This document shows, one piece after another, positions 11,264-23,641 of a stretch of 64,000 nt of DNA. The position numbers and the translations under genes are program-made. This DNA comes from Panorpa germanica (lineage: Eukaryota > Arthropoda > Insecta > Mecoptera > Panorpidae). The stretch spans positions 1,240,001-1,304,000 of the forward strand of contig OY783204.1 of the NCBI GenBank assembly GCA_963678705.1, read 5' to 3'. Position 1 is the stretch's first letter; every line of letters starts with the position of its first letter. The notes beneath the pieces were generated by a model. That model was not told the origin of the DNA, did no database searches, and worked only from the letters and a program-made list of their open reading frames with translations.

Positions 11264-11784
11264 GTGTCACTGTGTTGTCCTCGATGGACTCCTAAACTAC
11301 TTCACCGATTTTAATGAAATTTGTACACCGTCTGCAGTTTGACCCAGCTTGAAAGATAGGATACCTTACATCTCAATTTATTTATCTTATTGCTAATTAT
11401 TTGTCTATTAATTATTTGTTATATCCAAATACCAGCCACCCGATGCGTAATGGATGACTCATAGTCACACGGCACTAAGATCTAAGAACGCTGACACATG
11501 TTTACTACCAGAAACTGCATATTATTGTTTATACTTATATTAGTCGCATGATATTAAATAGTAAACAGTTGTAACCTATATATATAATCTTTAAACATAT
11601 TGTATTAATCTCAAACGTCTAAAGTACAGGTTAAATTTAGTTTGTAGTAAAGCGAAATACAGTGAATTTTACATGTAAGTATTATCACATAATTTATCAT
11701 TATATATATTGTTTCAATGCGCTATAATAGCGTGTTTTTCAGTTTTTTTTTCTTCTTTTTTTCTATATTTTTTTTTTCAGTCAA

Positions 11785-14700
11785 ATGCCACCGAAGAAAT
11801 CTAACCTCAACAACGCGAGGAGCACAAAGGCACGACGCAAACGCGTTGAAAGAGCTCATCAGTCGGCAGAACAAATCACAATAAGAAATGCAGCAAATGT
11901 AGAGCGTCGTGCACAAGAATGTCAAGAACAGCGTGACGAACGTCTGCGACAGAATATTGCAAGAACAAGAGCGGCACGAGTACGAGAACGACAGAGGCAG
12001 CGTTTGTTCGTCTTGCTTTCGAATATGCACCAGATATTAACTACTCTGCGCATTCAAAAATTGCTATCGGTGCAATGGATAAAGTATGCCAATATTGTCA
12101 GGCATTGAAATTTCGAAATGAAACACCCGGCATGTGCTGCGCATCGGGAAAAGTTGTGCTGTCACCTCTACCCACTCCGCCGGAACCTTTATTATCCCTT
12201 CTTGCTGGTGATTCAGATGATTCAAAATTATTTTTGCGTAAGATCCGCAAATTTAATTCTTGCTTCCAAATGACGTCATTTGGGGCAACTAAAATTTGCG
12301 ATCTCGCATCCCATGGACGTAATTTTGAAACTACATTCAAAATACAAGGCCAAGTGTACCATAAAATCGGATCATTGATGCCGATGCCTGATAATGATTC
12401 GAAATTTCTCCAAATTTATTTTATGGGCAATTGTGAAGAGCGCGTAACAACTCGGTGCCAGTATAATTTCATTGAACAAGCAGAGGAAAGAGCAATCGTG
12501 ATGTTGCTGGAAAATTTTTTAGAAGATCAGAATCAACTAATTCGATTGTTTAAAAGAGTTTCGCCACGATTGCAAAATGACAACTATCAAATCGTCATAA
12601 AAGCCGACAAAGTACCATTAGGTGAAAATGCTGGTAGATTCAATGCTCCAACTGTTGACGAGGTTGCTGTTATTATGGTTGGTGATCCAGTTGACAACAG
12701 AGCTATAAAAATTACACGGCGAGACAACACTGTCAGTACGATTTCAGATCTTCACCGTTCATATGATGCACTACAATATCCATTAATATTTTGGCAAGGA
12801 CAGGATGAATATCATATTAATATCAAACAGTGTGATCCAAATACCGGTAAATTTGACTATTAACTATGTATTTCCTAACTGTATGAACGGATTTTGATTT
12901 CTTTTTTCATTTTATTTTTTATTTTTTTAGGCGCTAATGGAAATAAAAAAGTTAGTTCTATGAACTACTACGCACACCGATTGATGGTTAGACTAAATCA
13001 GGACAACTATATCCTTCGATATCGTCAGCTATTCCATCAGTACATTGTTGATATGTATGCTAAGGTTGAAAGCGAACGCTTGCGATTTCTTCGATATAAC
13101 CAGGCTAAATTACGATCAGAAGAATACATTCACTTACGAGATGCTGTTGTTGGAAACATCGACGGAAATTTAAACCCCAATGACATCGGTAATGCTTTCA
13201 TTTTACCTTCAAGCTACATCGGCAGTCCACGGAACATGCAGGAATACATACAAGATGCGATGACTTACGTACGTCATTACGGCCGACCGGATTTGTTTAT
13301 TACATTCACATGTAATCCAAATTGGAAAGAGATACAAACTTTACTATCACCAGGACAACAAGCACTTCATCGTCATGATATTGTATGTACAAAAATTGAA
13401 ATCCTTAATTGATTTTATTGTTAAATATTCAGTTTTTGGTATCACACGTTGTTGGCTGTATTCGATTGAGTGGCAAAAGCGAGGTTTGCCTCATGCCCAC
13501 ATTTTAATTTGGCTTCAAGATAAAATCCGTCCAGAAGAAATTGATCAAATAATATCAGCCGAAATTCCAGACCCATCAATTGATCAAGAATTATTTGATA
13601 TTGTTACCAAACACATGATCCACGGGCCGTGCGGTGCTTTCAACATAACGTCACCATGCATGGAAAATGGAAAATGTAAGAAAAATTTCCCAAAGCCGCA
13701 CACGAATGACACTATCACGGATATTGACGGTTATCCAATGTATCGCCGTAGAAATACTGAGAATGGTGGCCACACATTCACAATACGACTGCCGAATTTT
13801 ACAAATCAAGTTGAACTTGATAATCAGTGGGTGGTACCATACTCACCATTACTTTCAAAAACTTATCAGGCTCATATCAATGTTGAGCTTTGCAGTTCTG
13901 TAAAATCTATTAAGTACATTTGTAAATATGTAAATAAAGGCAATGATTTAGCTATATTTGAAGTACAGAATGTAAATAAAAATGACGAAATAGTACGATA
14001 CCAAATGGGTAGGTACATTAGCAGCAACGAAGCTATTTGGCATATTCTTAGCTTTCCCATACACGAAAGAGACCCTTCTGTCCAGCATCTAGCAATACAT
14101 CTTGAAAACGGTCAACGTGTATACTTTACTGAAGGAAATGTTCTCCAAAGAGCGCTTGAGGCTCCAAAAACGACACTAACTGAATTTTTTACATTGTGTC
14201 AACAATCTGATATTTTTGGCCAATTCGCAAAAACATTGAAATATAGTGATGTTCCGCGTTATTTCACATGGAACAAATCCGGTAAAAAATGGGAACCACG
14301 AAAGCAAGGAAAACCACATCCTTCCATCACAGGCATATTCAAAGCTAAGACATTGGGGCGACTTTACACGGTACATCCAAAGCAAAGCGAGTGCTTCTAT
14401 TTACGTTTGTTATTGGTGAATGTTCCCGGACCAACGTCTTTTGAATTTCTGCGAACAGTTAATGGTCGAGTATTCAATACATACAAAGATGCATGTCGTG
14501 AACTGCAATTGCTAGAAGATGATAACCATTGGGACTTAACGCTTGCTGATGCTGCGTTAACATCAACGCCCAATAATATTCGTCAGCTGTTTGCAATTAT
14601 TTTGACGACATGTTATCCATCGCAAGCACAAACTTTGTGGGAAAAATATAAAAATTGTATGACAGAAGACATATTGCACCGAATTAGACAAACAGATCAA

Positions 14701-16280
14701 TACCAAAACATAGATTATACGCCAGAGATGTATAATGAAGCGTTACTGTTAATCGAGGATTTATGTGTTTTAATTTCAAATTTACCACTTAATCATTATG
14801 GTATGCCATCACCTGATCGCCCAGCCATGGATTTAGTCAACACCGATTTACAACGAGAAAAACAATTTGACCAAGGTAATTTAGCAACAATTATCGCGAA
14901 GAGCGAGCCATTACTGACAGCAGAACAAAAAATTATTTATGATCGGATTATGCTGGCTGTTGCTGCTGAACAAGGCGGTTTTTTTTTCTTGGACGCACCA
15001 GGTGGAACCGGTAAGACATTTTTAATATCGTTGATTCTTGCCAAAATACGGTCACAACAGAAAATTGCATTGGCAGTTGCATCGTCAGGCATTGCGGCTA
15101 CTTTGCTAGATGGTGGACGAACGGCACATTCAACATTCAAGCTGCCATTGGACATTCATCATAAACCAAATGCAATATGTATCATAAAAAAAAATAGTGG
15201 AATAGCTGCAGTGTTGCGGAAGAGTTCAATTATAATTTGGGATGAGTGCACAATGGCTCACAAATATTCACTCGAAGCATTGCATAGAACTATGCAAGAT
15301 TTAAACGGCAATGATAAACTTTTCGGTGGTGCTCTTTTACTTTTGTCTGGTGATTTCCGCCAGACCCTACCAGTTATACCTCGCTCCACTTTCACGGATG
15401 AAATTAATGCATGTTTGAAACAATCATTCTTATGGCGAAATGTTGAAACACTTCCATTGACCATAAACATGCGCGTACGATTGCAAAATGATCCATCAGC
15501 ACAAATATTTTCCGAACAATTACTAGATATTGGGAACGGTAAAATAGAACTGCAACCAAATACGCAATGCATTAAACTGCCAGACAATGTCTGCACTGTT
15601 TTTCAGGGAAAAAATGAATTGATTCAGAGTATTTTTCCGGATATACGAGTAATTACTTAAATCATAACTGGCTCAGTCATCGGGCTATTTTGGCAGCCAA
15701 AAATGTTGATGTTGACGAAATTAACTTCCAGATACAACAGTTGTTACCAGGCAATCTGATGTCTTTCAAATCAATAGATACTGTTGTTAATGAAAATGAT
15801 AGTGTAAATTTTCCAATTGAATTTTTAAATTCACTAGATATACCTGGAATGCCACCACATAATCTTCGATTAAAGATTGGTTCACCTATTATTCTCCTGC
15901 GTAATTTGAATCCACCTCAATTATGCAACGGTACGCGTTTGGTCGTCAAAAAGATCACCGGAAATATTATTGAAGCAACTATTTTAAGTGGAAAGTTTAA
16001 AGGGAAAGTGGTCCTATTGCCACGTATTCCAATGATACCGTCAGATTCTACCATACCCTTTAGAAGATTACAGTTTCCAATTCGTTTAGCTTTTGCCATG
16101 TCTATAAATAAGTCTCAAGGCCAAACAATGTCCATTTGTGGTTTACATTTGGAAAATCCATGTTTTTCTCATGGGCAGCTATATGTTGCATGTTCACGTG
16201 TAGGAAAACCGTCAAACCTATTTGTGTTAGCTAAAGACAGGTTAACCAAAAATATTGTGCACCAATTGGTGCTACATTAA
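11785..16280 (+). pseudogene. Helitron Rep/helicase, frameshifted
   Basis: A basic leader frame (11785-12108) shifts near 12000 into 12075-12863, which starts CQYCQALKFRNE, the Helitron N-terminal zinc region. An intron-like gap leads to 12894-13412, and a frameshift near 13385 to 13375-15660. That frame has the Rep motif LPHAHILIWL (HUH histidines) and YICKYVNKG (catalytic Tyr region), then the helicase motifs GGTGKT (Walker A, near 15001), WDECT (Walker B) and GDFRQTLPVIP. A further shift near 15650 leads to 15690-16280 with SINKSQGQT and VACSRVG, helicase motifs V-VI. All domains for rolling-circle transposition are present, only the frame is broken. Confidence 0.85.
12847..12930 (+). other. 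Intron inside the Helitron gene
   Basis: GTAAAT at 12847 and a T-rich acceptor TATTTTTTTAG ending at 12930 bound 84 bp that contain stop codons. Removing it joins Asn-Thr-Gly to Ala-Asn-Gly and on to KKVSSMNYYAHR in frame, which restores the family's usual order at this point. The fit is by motif only; no transcript is available here. Confidence 0.7.
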
Positions 16281-16749
16281 ATTGAAATTGAAAGTATTTA
16301 TAATTCAGAATAATAAATATTATTGTTGCCACCCTACCTACCTCATTTATAAGTTTGAGTGTTACATGTTATTTACTAAAAACTTCGTAATGTACTCATT
16401 TGTTACAAACTTGAATAAAAATGATAATGAATTTTGAATTTAATTCTTTTGTATTGATTTTTGCTTTAAATCAACTATACGAAAATTTTAATGAATTGTG
16501 TTTAAAGTCCTTCCCCTTCAAATCCCAAACCAGTAAATTTTTATACCAGCTTTAACGTTTTCGTCTTCGTTCGTAAATAATAATTTCATTGTAATAAGGG
16601 GTAACGGTAGTATAAAATCAGTCATGAAGGTCGCCATGTTTTTTTTACAAATGACATCTATGTAAAGAAGCATGGTAGTGCCCATGTCTGATGTTCTCCT
16701 ACCGTTCCTCTTAAATAGTTTACAACAATGTAATATGTCAAAAACGTTA

Positions 16750-16779
16750 GCCACAGCAACGCGTGGCCGGGTCAGCTAG
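16750..16779 (+). terminator. Helitron 3' hairpin and CTAG end
   Basis: GCCAC (16750-16754) pairs with GTGGC (16763-16767) around an 8-nt loop, followed by CGGGTCAG and the terminal CTAG at 16776-16779. This is the transposition terminator of Helitrons, not a transcription terminator. Confidence 0.85.
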
Positions 16780-16970
16780 TTTTATTTATATAACTTAGGT
16801 TTAATGGTTTTTTTATGATACCATAAACTCGTACTTGTGACTGTAGCGGGTAGAGATGTGACAAGTGGAAAAATGAAAAAAAGTATTTTGTCCCATCTCC
16901 ATTAGCTGGTGCACTCGTCCGTTTAAATAATATATTTCCATGTTGTTTTGACATTTTTGATTGTATACAG

Positions 16971-16973
16971 TTT
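16971..16973 (+). other. Candidate 3-nt microexon (TTT)
   Basis: Acceptor TTTTTGATTGTATACAG ending at 16970, triplet TTT, donor GTAAGC from 16974. Confidence 0.45.
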
Positions 16974-16976
16974 GTA

Positions 16977-17579
16977 AGCATGCTAACATTAATACTCGTA
17001 TTCACAAATTTAATGCAGTTTGCATTTGCCTTTATTTTATAATTATATCTTGACAAAATATTTACCAATACTTAAAGAAGTTTGCAATCCAAGTGTTAAC
17101 AAAATCGAAACATGTTGGAATAGCAATTGACACCGAAAACAGTTTATTTGTGATAACTTTACGAAAACGAAAACAATTTATTCGATTTAAACAAGCAAGC
17201 AACAAAAAAGCAGATTTTTTTTTTGATCTGGCAAAAAATGAACAGAAAAATATATAACGAAAAATTTATAGAGAAATCACATTTTTTGCCGTTTGCTTTG
17301 TTTCTTAAATCCATTTTAAACTTTCAAATGCCATTAGCATTCTAGTAATCAACCCAATGGATTCACTCGTAATTTCGTCACTTTTAACGACATTGAACAA
17401 CGTACTGCGTTGAATCATGATTCATGGCTTATGCAACGGCTAGATGAAATCACAACATTATTACTCACTTTACAATCTGTGTAACATTTAGTGATCAAAA
17501 AATTCGGCAGTAGTTTTCCTTACTTAGAATAATATGAACGAAATGTAGAAAACTAATTTTCCAAGTTTATTTTTTAAAG
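16977..17579. other. Putative intron, unannotated
   Basis: AT-rich sequence with poly-A and poly-T runs; nothing recognised. Confidence 0.25.
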
Positions 17580-17582
17580 GTT
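17580..17582 (+). other. Candidate 3-nt microexon (GTT)
   Basis: Acceptor TTTATTTTTTAAAG, triplet GTT, donor GTAAGC from 17583. Confidence 0.4.
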
Positions 17583-17585
17583 GTA

Positions 17586-18568
17586 AGCAAATAGAATTCT
17601 AATTTAAAGTGTAATAAGAACAAACGTGCAACTTTTTGGTTAGCATCCGTTGTATACGAGCCATAGCATTCGTTGACTTTGCAAGAGTGTCAGGAATTTA
17701 AATTGAAATAAAGGGAAATCTATTTTTTATATTATTTGAAAGAGACTTTTAGATTTAGATTTATTTAAATGTCGGACGCGGTTACGTTGTTCGAAGAGCA
17801 TTCCTTCAACCCAATCGCTTTCACATTGTTGGGGTGATATTTCGAGGACACGAACAAAGTAAAAGTCTATGCCTATTAGACCAGTTGATTGGCTTTATTC
17901 TTGAAACAATGCACCTTCAGGTCTTTGTTCTCCATAAAATAATTGTTCCTTCTTTAAGATAACATTGAACTCTCCGTTGCTCAGATGCTGCATTTTGTTT
18001 GTTTATGTAACAATTTAAACCATAAATTATGTGGTGCATAATCAGCCCTGGCTTAAGCCTTTACCGGCCCCAAGACAAAATATAAAATCCAAGCCCCTTC
18101 TGCTTGCTATTTAAAAACAGTAAAACAAAAAACAACTTTTAATATTATTAAATCAATGGTATCCTATTAATCTTTTTGTTAGCCTGTCTTAACCGGCAAA
18201 AACCTAATTGCTTACCTGAAATGAATTGTATTTAATCACAATTTGCTTTTACGGTATCATTTAATGATATCCAGTAACAATTGCTCCAATTGAATCCAGG
18301 ATCTGGACATTTGTCTTATCTGTTGGTTGGTTAATCCGTGTCTGTACATAATTCATTATTTAGTTCATGTATTACGTTTTATTTACAAATGAATTTTTAT
18401 TATTTGGAAATCTTGTTATGACGTCAGACAATTGATAGTGGATTTGTCAAACCTTAAAAAAATAGAAAAATGCAACATTGCAAATGACTGCTTTTATTTC
18501 AATTTGAGAGCCGTTGGACTGAAAATGTCTGAACTTGTCATTTAATATGTTACCTGGTTTACGAGCAG
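17586..18568. other. Putative intron, unannotated
   Basis: Nothing recognised on either strand. Confidence 0.25.
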
Positions 18569-18571
18569 ATA
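18569..18571 (+). other. Candidate 3-nt microexon (ATA)
   Basis: Acceptor TGGTTTACGAGCAG, triplet ATA, donor GTAAGT from 18572. It lies about 65 bp left of a LINE remnant, outside it. Confidence 0.4.
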
Positions 18572-18635
18572 GTAAGTACTACTTTCATTCATTTTACGGA
18601 TAAAATATATATCACAATTTATACTACAACACAGA

Positions 18636-18778
18636 CTGGGGCAAGAAGAGAGAAGGGGCAGTAGGTATTGGGGAACTGTAGAGGAGAAACACTGCAGGGT
18701 ATGAGACAGGGAGGAGGAAACGCTGGAACACATTAAGAACAGGTGTAAGGAGAGAGTGGAAAACAAAAGCGAGCTTTA
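18636..18778 (+). pseudogene. LINE ORF2 C-terminus, degenerate
   Basis: The plus-strand frame from 18636 reads LGQEERRGSRYWG, then EEKHCRV, a TGA where a Cys is expected, and REEETLEHIKNRCKER before a natural stop. This matches the closing zinc-binding region of a non-LTR retrotransposon family whose ORF2 ends with a GNE-R...RYW...CRxC...EHI...C pattern. Three minus-strand fragments elsewhere in the window share parts of the pattern. Purine-rich sequence continues to about 19560 without a clear frame. Confidence 0.6.
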
Positions 18779-19908
18779 ATAAATATTAAAAGGAAAAAAA
18801 AGTGGAAACGATAATATCATGGAGGGTCTGTCCAGAGGAGTCATGAAAGGTAAGAGGTGAAATACGGAGATACATACAATGAAGAAGGAGAAGAGATTCT
18901 CAAACAATATGTGAAAAATGTAACAGCCCACTAACGGTAACACATTCTTCGATGCTTCGAAGCAAGGAACGTCATGAAAACTTATCGACTTTATCAATAA
19001 AACAAATGTAATCTCTTTAACTTAAATACCAATACTCGTATCTATGCGTTGTAAATGTCTATAAATGTAAATATTCTTTTAAATGCTAAAACTATTAAAA
19101 GTTGATGAGGGTGATGCACTGAAAGTATTAAAAAAAAAGAATGGAACAGTGAGAATGAAGAAGGAGCCAGGAACATAAAGACAGAGTCAAGAGAAAAAGA
19201 AGCAGTCTGAAGTCACTAGATCGCATCGAATTATTCAGTACATTGCATTGAAATAAAAGCAAAAAATAAAAGAAATTCCAAAAAGAATCAGTGTTGGGAG
19301 AAGATGAAAAGTGGATTATGTCTGGAGAAGACATTGTAAGGAAAGTGGGTGCATAACGGAAATAAGAAGAAAGATAATCGGGAAGGAGAATAAATGGAAG
19401 AAGCTTCAGGTTGGAGAATGTGCACAACATGTGCGTTGACATTAAGAAGCGGACAGATCAATTGCTGGCAGGTAAGCAATGCCGAAGCGAAACCGAAGAG
19501 ATAGAAAACAGAAAAAAGGGAGGAAATGTTTAGAAGAAGACACGAGAAAAAGAAGAAAGGGTTTTTGAAAATAAGAACTTAATAAGAGACTAATTAGACT
19601 AAGATAAAAATGAAAGAAATGGAAAGAGCAACGTTTTCTGAATCGGTCGATCTACTTAAAATTCTTATAGGGAAATCAAAATTATAATTGGGTTGTGAAT
19701 TCATTTTTTAGGGGTATATTTGTTAATTAATTAATTGAAATATTGCTTGATACATTCAAAAATTGATTTATATAATATTTCTATTTAAATTTACTTAAAT
19801 TATATAATTATTAAAGGGAGAAAAATGACTATTTGAATCGTTAATAACTTCTGTAATATTGCGCCAACCACGACATGTACTATATTTTTAATTTATTATG
19901 TTCCAAAG
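18779..19908. other. Purine-rich region, probable decayed LINE sequence
   Basis: Rich in GAAGAAG and GGAGAA words up to about 19560, similar in composition to the LINE remnants, but with no readable domain. The long minus-strand ORFs here follow from composition. Confidence 0.3.
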
Positions 19909-19911
19909 ATG
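19909..19911 (+). other. Candidate 3-nt microexon (ATG)
   Basis: Acceptor TATTATGTTCCAAAG, triplet ATG, donor GTGAGT from 19912. Confidence 0.35.
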
Positions 19912-19914
19912 GTG

Positions 19915-20822
19915 AGTGTCGATTAACACACATAACATAGTCGCATTCCATTAAGGTTTGACAAATACATAGATTTAGGAAAGGAGTTTCTTATGCAATG
20001 TCAAAGAAACGCATATCATGAAATCGCATTATAGAAAACGTATACTTAATAGTTTATATATAAGGGGGCCGTCTGGAATTTTTCTTTTGAAAAGTTTTAC
20101 TTCGATATTGACAACACTAACGCGCTTGACATATTTACAGATATGTAGTATCAAACCTCCGATATAAAAATGTATTATTTTATATCGTACCGAAATTGTT
20201 TTCCATACATAATTCTTCCTTGAAAAAAATTAACAATGATTTAAACTATTCAAAGGTGTTGTTTTAACAGCAATTTTAAAAATAAACTAACAGATGGTCC
20301 ACCCTGTACATGTTTATATATATATATATATATACGACGCAATAAAGCAGACAACTACATCCAACAGTGTTCCGTACACAGTGGTTGGGGGCACTTTCGT
20401 AATTACGAGAAAAGAAATATATAGTATTGCCATAAAATGAATTGTTAACGCTGTAGATTGCCAACCGCTTATCTATAAAGTAAATATGAAAGTAAAGTGA
20501 GTGTAACGCAGCATGCTATTCAATACACTGTTAAATATTCACTTAAATTATACAACCAGATATATTATTTATAAATAATATACAATATGTGAATACTTTG
20601 AATGTTACTTTTAATAGATTGGATGTTGAATTAAAACTGTGCTTTGAACAGTGTGGTGTTAACGTGTATCGTTACAGGCTCATCGTTAGCCTGTAAAACT
20701 TCAAATAAAAACAAACGCCGGATAGCATTTTACAAAAGATCATTACTGGAATTTGAACTTCTTAAATGCAGTTTAAATTCTTATTCATTTTACGTATTAA
20801 TTTTCTTTATTGGAAAAAACAG
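19915..20822. other. Putative intron, unannotated
   Basis: Contains a TA dinucleotide run near 20315-20333 and no recognised gene. Confidence 0.25.
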
Positions 20823-20825
20823 ACA
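20823..20825 (+). other. Candidate 3-nt microexon (ACA)
   Basis: Acceptor with TTTTCTTTATTGG upstream, ending AAACAG at 20822; triplet ACA; donor GTAAGT from 20826. Confidence 0.4.
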
Positions 20826-21075
20826 GTAAGTTAAATAATATTGTATTATAGCCAGAGGTCTGCAGAATATTGAGCAGAATTGTAGCTATTCAAGTATATT
20901 CCAATATATTCAATTTGTCAATATTTGTCACAGGTTTAATTCCACAAGTATTTAGGTAATTCTGGGTGGCGTCTAGGTACTCTGGATTACAATTTCGTAG
21001 AAAAATTGAAAATAATTATAAACAAATTTTTTCTCTGTCCTTGGACTTGCTAATTTAAATATAACTTTTTTACTT

Positions 21076-21146
21076 GATAACAACCAAACCCAGAAAAATA
21101 ACTTCGGTCCGGGAATCGAACCTGAAGACACAACAATCTGACATCA
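21076..21146 (-). repeat. tRNA-derived SINE fragment
   Basis: On the minus strand GGTTCGATTCCCGGACC is a pol III B-box as in tRNA-derived SINEs, followed by GAAGTTATTTTTCTGGG. No cloverleaf can be formed, so it is not a tRNA gene. The tail resembles 31789-31866 on the plus strand. Confidence 0.5.
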
Positions 21147-21660
21147 ATTCTTGTAATAATAAGTTGATTCCTATAATAATAAAACCATTAATTCAAAATA
21201 TACAACAAAAATATGAAAAAATAAGAAAAACATGTATTTTGCCTAAAATATGCAAAATAAAAGTTGCTCTAATGAATTCAATTTGCCCCAAAACTCATTT
21301 TGAAAACTTAAAACGCGTAAATTTGTAAACACCTAAAATAATTCGTAGTAAATAAAATAAATCGACTCGTCAACACCAAAAATAGAATAATTCGTTTAAA
21401 ATATGAAAGAACGAGTATGAATGAATGTATAAAATAAAAATATGCATAATGCATATAAATTCAAGTCCTATTTTTATTATACAAGACACAACTATAAACA
21501 AAGTACTGTGTAACATAGCTTTTTTTAAGCAAAGTAATTAGGTCCATGACTCGACTATCCAGATATGATTTCGGTGTTTATTGCGTGACAGGATTGCACG
21601 AGTAGTTTGAATGGATTGATGTAACTTTCCCCTTTTTTCATTTACTTTCATTGTTTTCAG
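21147..21660. other. Putative intron, unannotated
   Basis: A-rich; an 84-codon ORF over 21074-21328 is compositional. Confidence 0.25.
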
Positions 21661-21663
21661 CTG
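21661..21663 (+). other. Candidate 3-nt microexon (CTG)
   Basis: Among the best acceptors in the series, CTTTCATTGTTTTCAG, preceded by more C/T; triplet CTG; donor GTAAGA from 21664. Confidence 0.5.
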
Positions 21664-22203
21664 GTAAGAATGACGTCTTTCATTAATTGTTGCTGAACAA
21701 AAACAAAGTACACGTACATCATCTCAAGATCCAAATATTTTCTTGTTTCACCCATTTAACATTTAGCACAGAGCATTAGTAAAGCTTAGATCAATTCCAA
21801 TAGCAACGTGAAGTTTTTGAATAAAGAAAAAATCCATTGATAATTTAAAATTTCAAATGAATTTGATTTAAGAAAATTGACAAAGCTACAAAACAGCACA
21901 ATAAAAGTGTCTTACTATTTGCACGGATCACATGTGTATGTTCAAATAGGGCGTTTGCTGCTGATCTGAATACGCGATATCGCACACTCCTTACGCACAT
22001 GCGATGGGATAAGTAAATGGGAAACGATAACATTTAAATTTAAGATTTGTATAATGTATTTTTAACATAAGCTCTGTATAGTTTTAGAAATATTTGAACA
22101 TATGATCACAAAGATTAATAGGACACATTAAAAATAAAAATAATGATAACGAATTCATTGCAAAAAAACATCGCCAAATAAAATATTTTATTGTAACATG
22201 AAG

Positions 22204-22206
22204 GAA
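22204..22206 (+). other. Candidate 3-nt microexon (GAA)
   Basis: Acceptor TTATTGTAACATGAAG, triplet GAA, donor GTAAGT from 22207. Confidence 0.35.
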
Positions 22207-22544
22207 GTAAGTACACGCTGATACTAGTTATGTTAATTATACGCAATAGATTACGTAAACCATGACTAGAGCTAAACTATCGACAAAATTATGAAACCAT
22301 TAAGTTAAAAATACGACGGAACCGTTGTACCTAGCATTATAGTAATACACGTATTTTGCTGAACTCGTATATCTGCAATATATTTCAGCTTCAATAAAAA
22401 ACGTGTCTTTAGAAAATGTTTTTGGTAAAATTTATTAATTGATTTGCTGAATATTGTGTTTCATATAATTGTTTTGCCTGCCGGCTCTGCAACTTCCTTT
22501 ACATTTCAATTAATTTAAACTAAACTTCCTCTAAGTTCCTCACC

Positions 22545-22790
22545 TTCTCTCTTCTATTTCTTCTTCACTCTTTTCCTGCAATACCTCATCCAGCCATAAT
22601 CCACTTTACACCTTTCCCCGACACCTACTCTAAATGTGCTCCACCTATCTCATCCTCCTTTCCACATATTCTGCAAGTTTTCTCGTCCTTTTTTCCCATT
22701 ATCTGCTTCCTCTTTCTTAGTTACCTAGTTTAAACCTCGCAATCATTCTCGTTTCCTTATTTTCCCGTTTTTCTAGGTATCCCCGTCGTT
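22545..22790 (-). pseudogene. LINE ORF2 C-terminus, degenerate
   Basis: Minus-strand reading gives ETRMIARFKLGN followed by a stop where Glu is expected, and about 50 bp on, in another frame, CRICGKEDE. Both are parts of the closing zinc region of the family also seen at 18636-18778 and 30540-31050. Several indels separate the pieces. The plus strand is pyrimidine-rich and gives meaningless ORFs. Confidence 0.6.
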
Positions 22791-23039
22791 TATTTGTCTG
22801 TCAAAAAATATTAATAAAATATAAATGAATATCAGAATAAATTAATTGTTTAAGCAACTAAGAGACTGCTTTTTTCTATTGCTATGTTTACTTAGCAATC
22901 GGTGCTGGAACAGAAATAGTTATAAATCCGATACAGGTTTAATTCAAGAAGATATTTTATAATTATTGATTAATAGTCAAATATTTTTATTATTATAGTA
23001 TAAACTAACTCGTTACTCGTAGTTACATTTATCATCTTG

Positions 23040-23290
23040 GTGCTACAATCCATGTAAACCCCTAGACTTCTTTAAGATTTTGTCCATTCCTTTCTATTGG
23101 CCACCTTCTTCTTCCAATTTCTCACTCCTATTGTCTAGAATTCCTCCACTTGTACTTTCTACCTCACCATCGTTTTCCTTGCACTCTTGCATCTCGTGGA
23201 TTTCCTTCCATAACTTTCTTAGCAGTTCTGTTTCCGTTCATTCTTTCTACATATCCTACCATTATGTAGTTTTTCCCCAGATTCGCGTCA
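23040..23290 (-). pseudogene. RTE-like LINE 3' end
   Basis: The minus strand reads YVERMNGNRTAKKVMEG, then PRDARVQGKRW and, after indels, GMDKILKKSRGLHGL with a stop. This is the C-terminal tail of RTE-like endonuclease-reverse transcriptases (RM...KK.L.G...R..GRPR.RW and a closing W..+....GL). It is a different LINE family from the one at 22545-22790. Only the tail survives, as usual for 5'-truncated copies. Confidence 0.55.
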
Positions 23291-23515
23291 CTTTATCGCT
23301 TTCTCGATATTTGCTATATAGTTTCATGTTTCTTCTCATTCTCCACTGCCCTTTTTACTTTCCTAAATTCGCAAAGATCACAACCGCTCTTCTCTAAAAC
23401 CCAAGTCTCCGTACTTTTAAACGCGCTGTAATAAGTGGCGATTCTTCAGTTTATAATTTTGCTACAGATTTCTATACAAATATTTAGCAAATAAATTATT
23501 CCGATATTATATTAG

Positions 23516-23518
23516 TGT
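23516..23518 (+). other. Candidate 3-nt microexon (TGT)
   Basis: Acceptor TTCCGATATTATATTAG, triplet TGT, donor GTAAGT from 23519. Confidence 0.4.
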
Positions 23519-23641
23519 GTAAGTAAAAGTCTGTTAATGTTTTCAATAGATTTGTGGCAAGAACAAGAAGAAGAAGTTCGACATATTGTTAAGGGGTTGT
23601 GTGGTAGTCAGAATTTAAAAGAAACGAATTTTATTTTGCAT

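Larger units (their letters stand above)
11244..16779 (+). mobile_element. Full-length Helitron
   Basis: The left end begins TCTTAATATATATAAATT after a host A, and the right end is a short hairpin followed by CTAG before a host T, the A^T insertion pattern of Helitrons without target duplication. The 5536-bp element carries, in order, a basic N-terminal ORF, a Helitron N-terminal domain, an HUH Rep nuclease and a Pif1-like helicase, all plus strand. The coding sequence is interrupted by at least three frameshifts and one intron-like gap, so this copy is probably no longer autonomous. It lies between microexon candidates 10996 and 16971, that is in a putative host intron. Confidence 0.9.

Noticed and set aside
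21090-21125. tRNA gene suggested by GGTTCGATTCCC
   Set aside because: No acceptor stem, D-arm or anticodon arm can be built around it; it is a SINE B-box.
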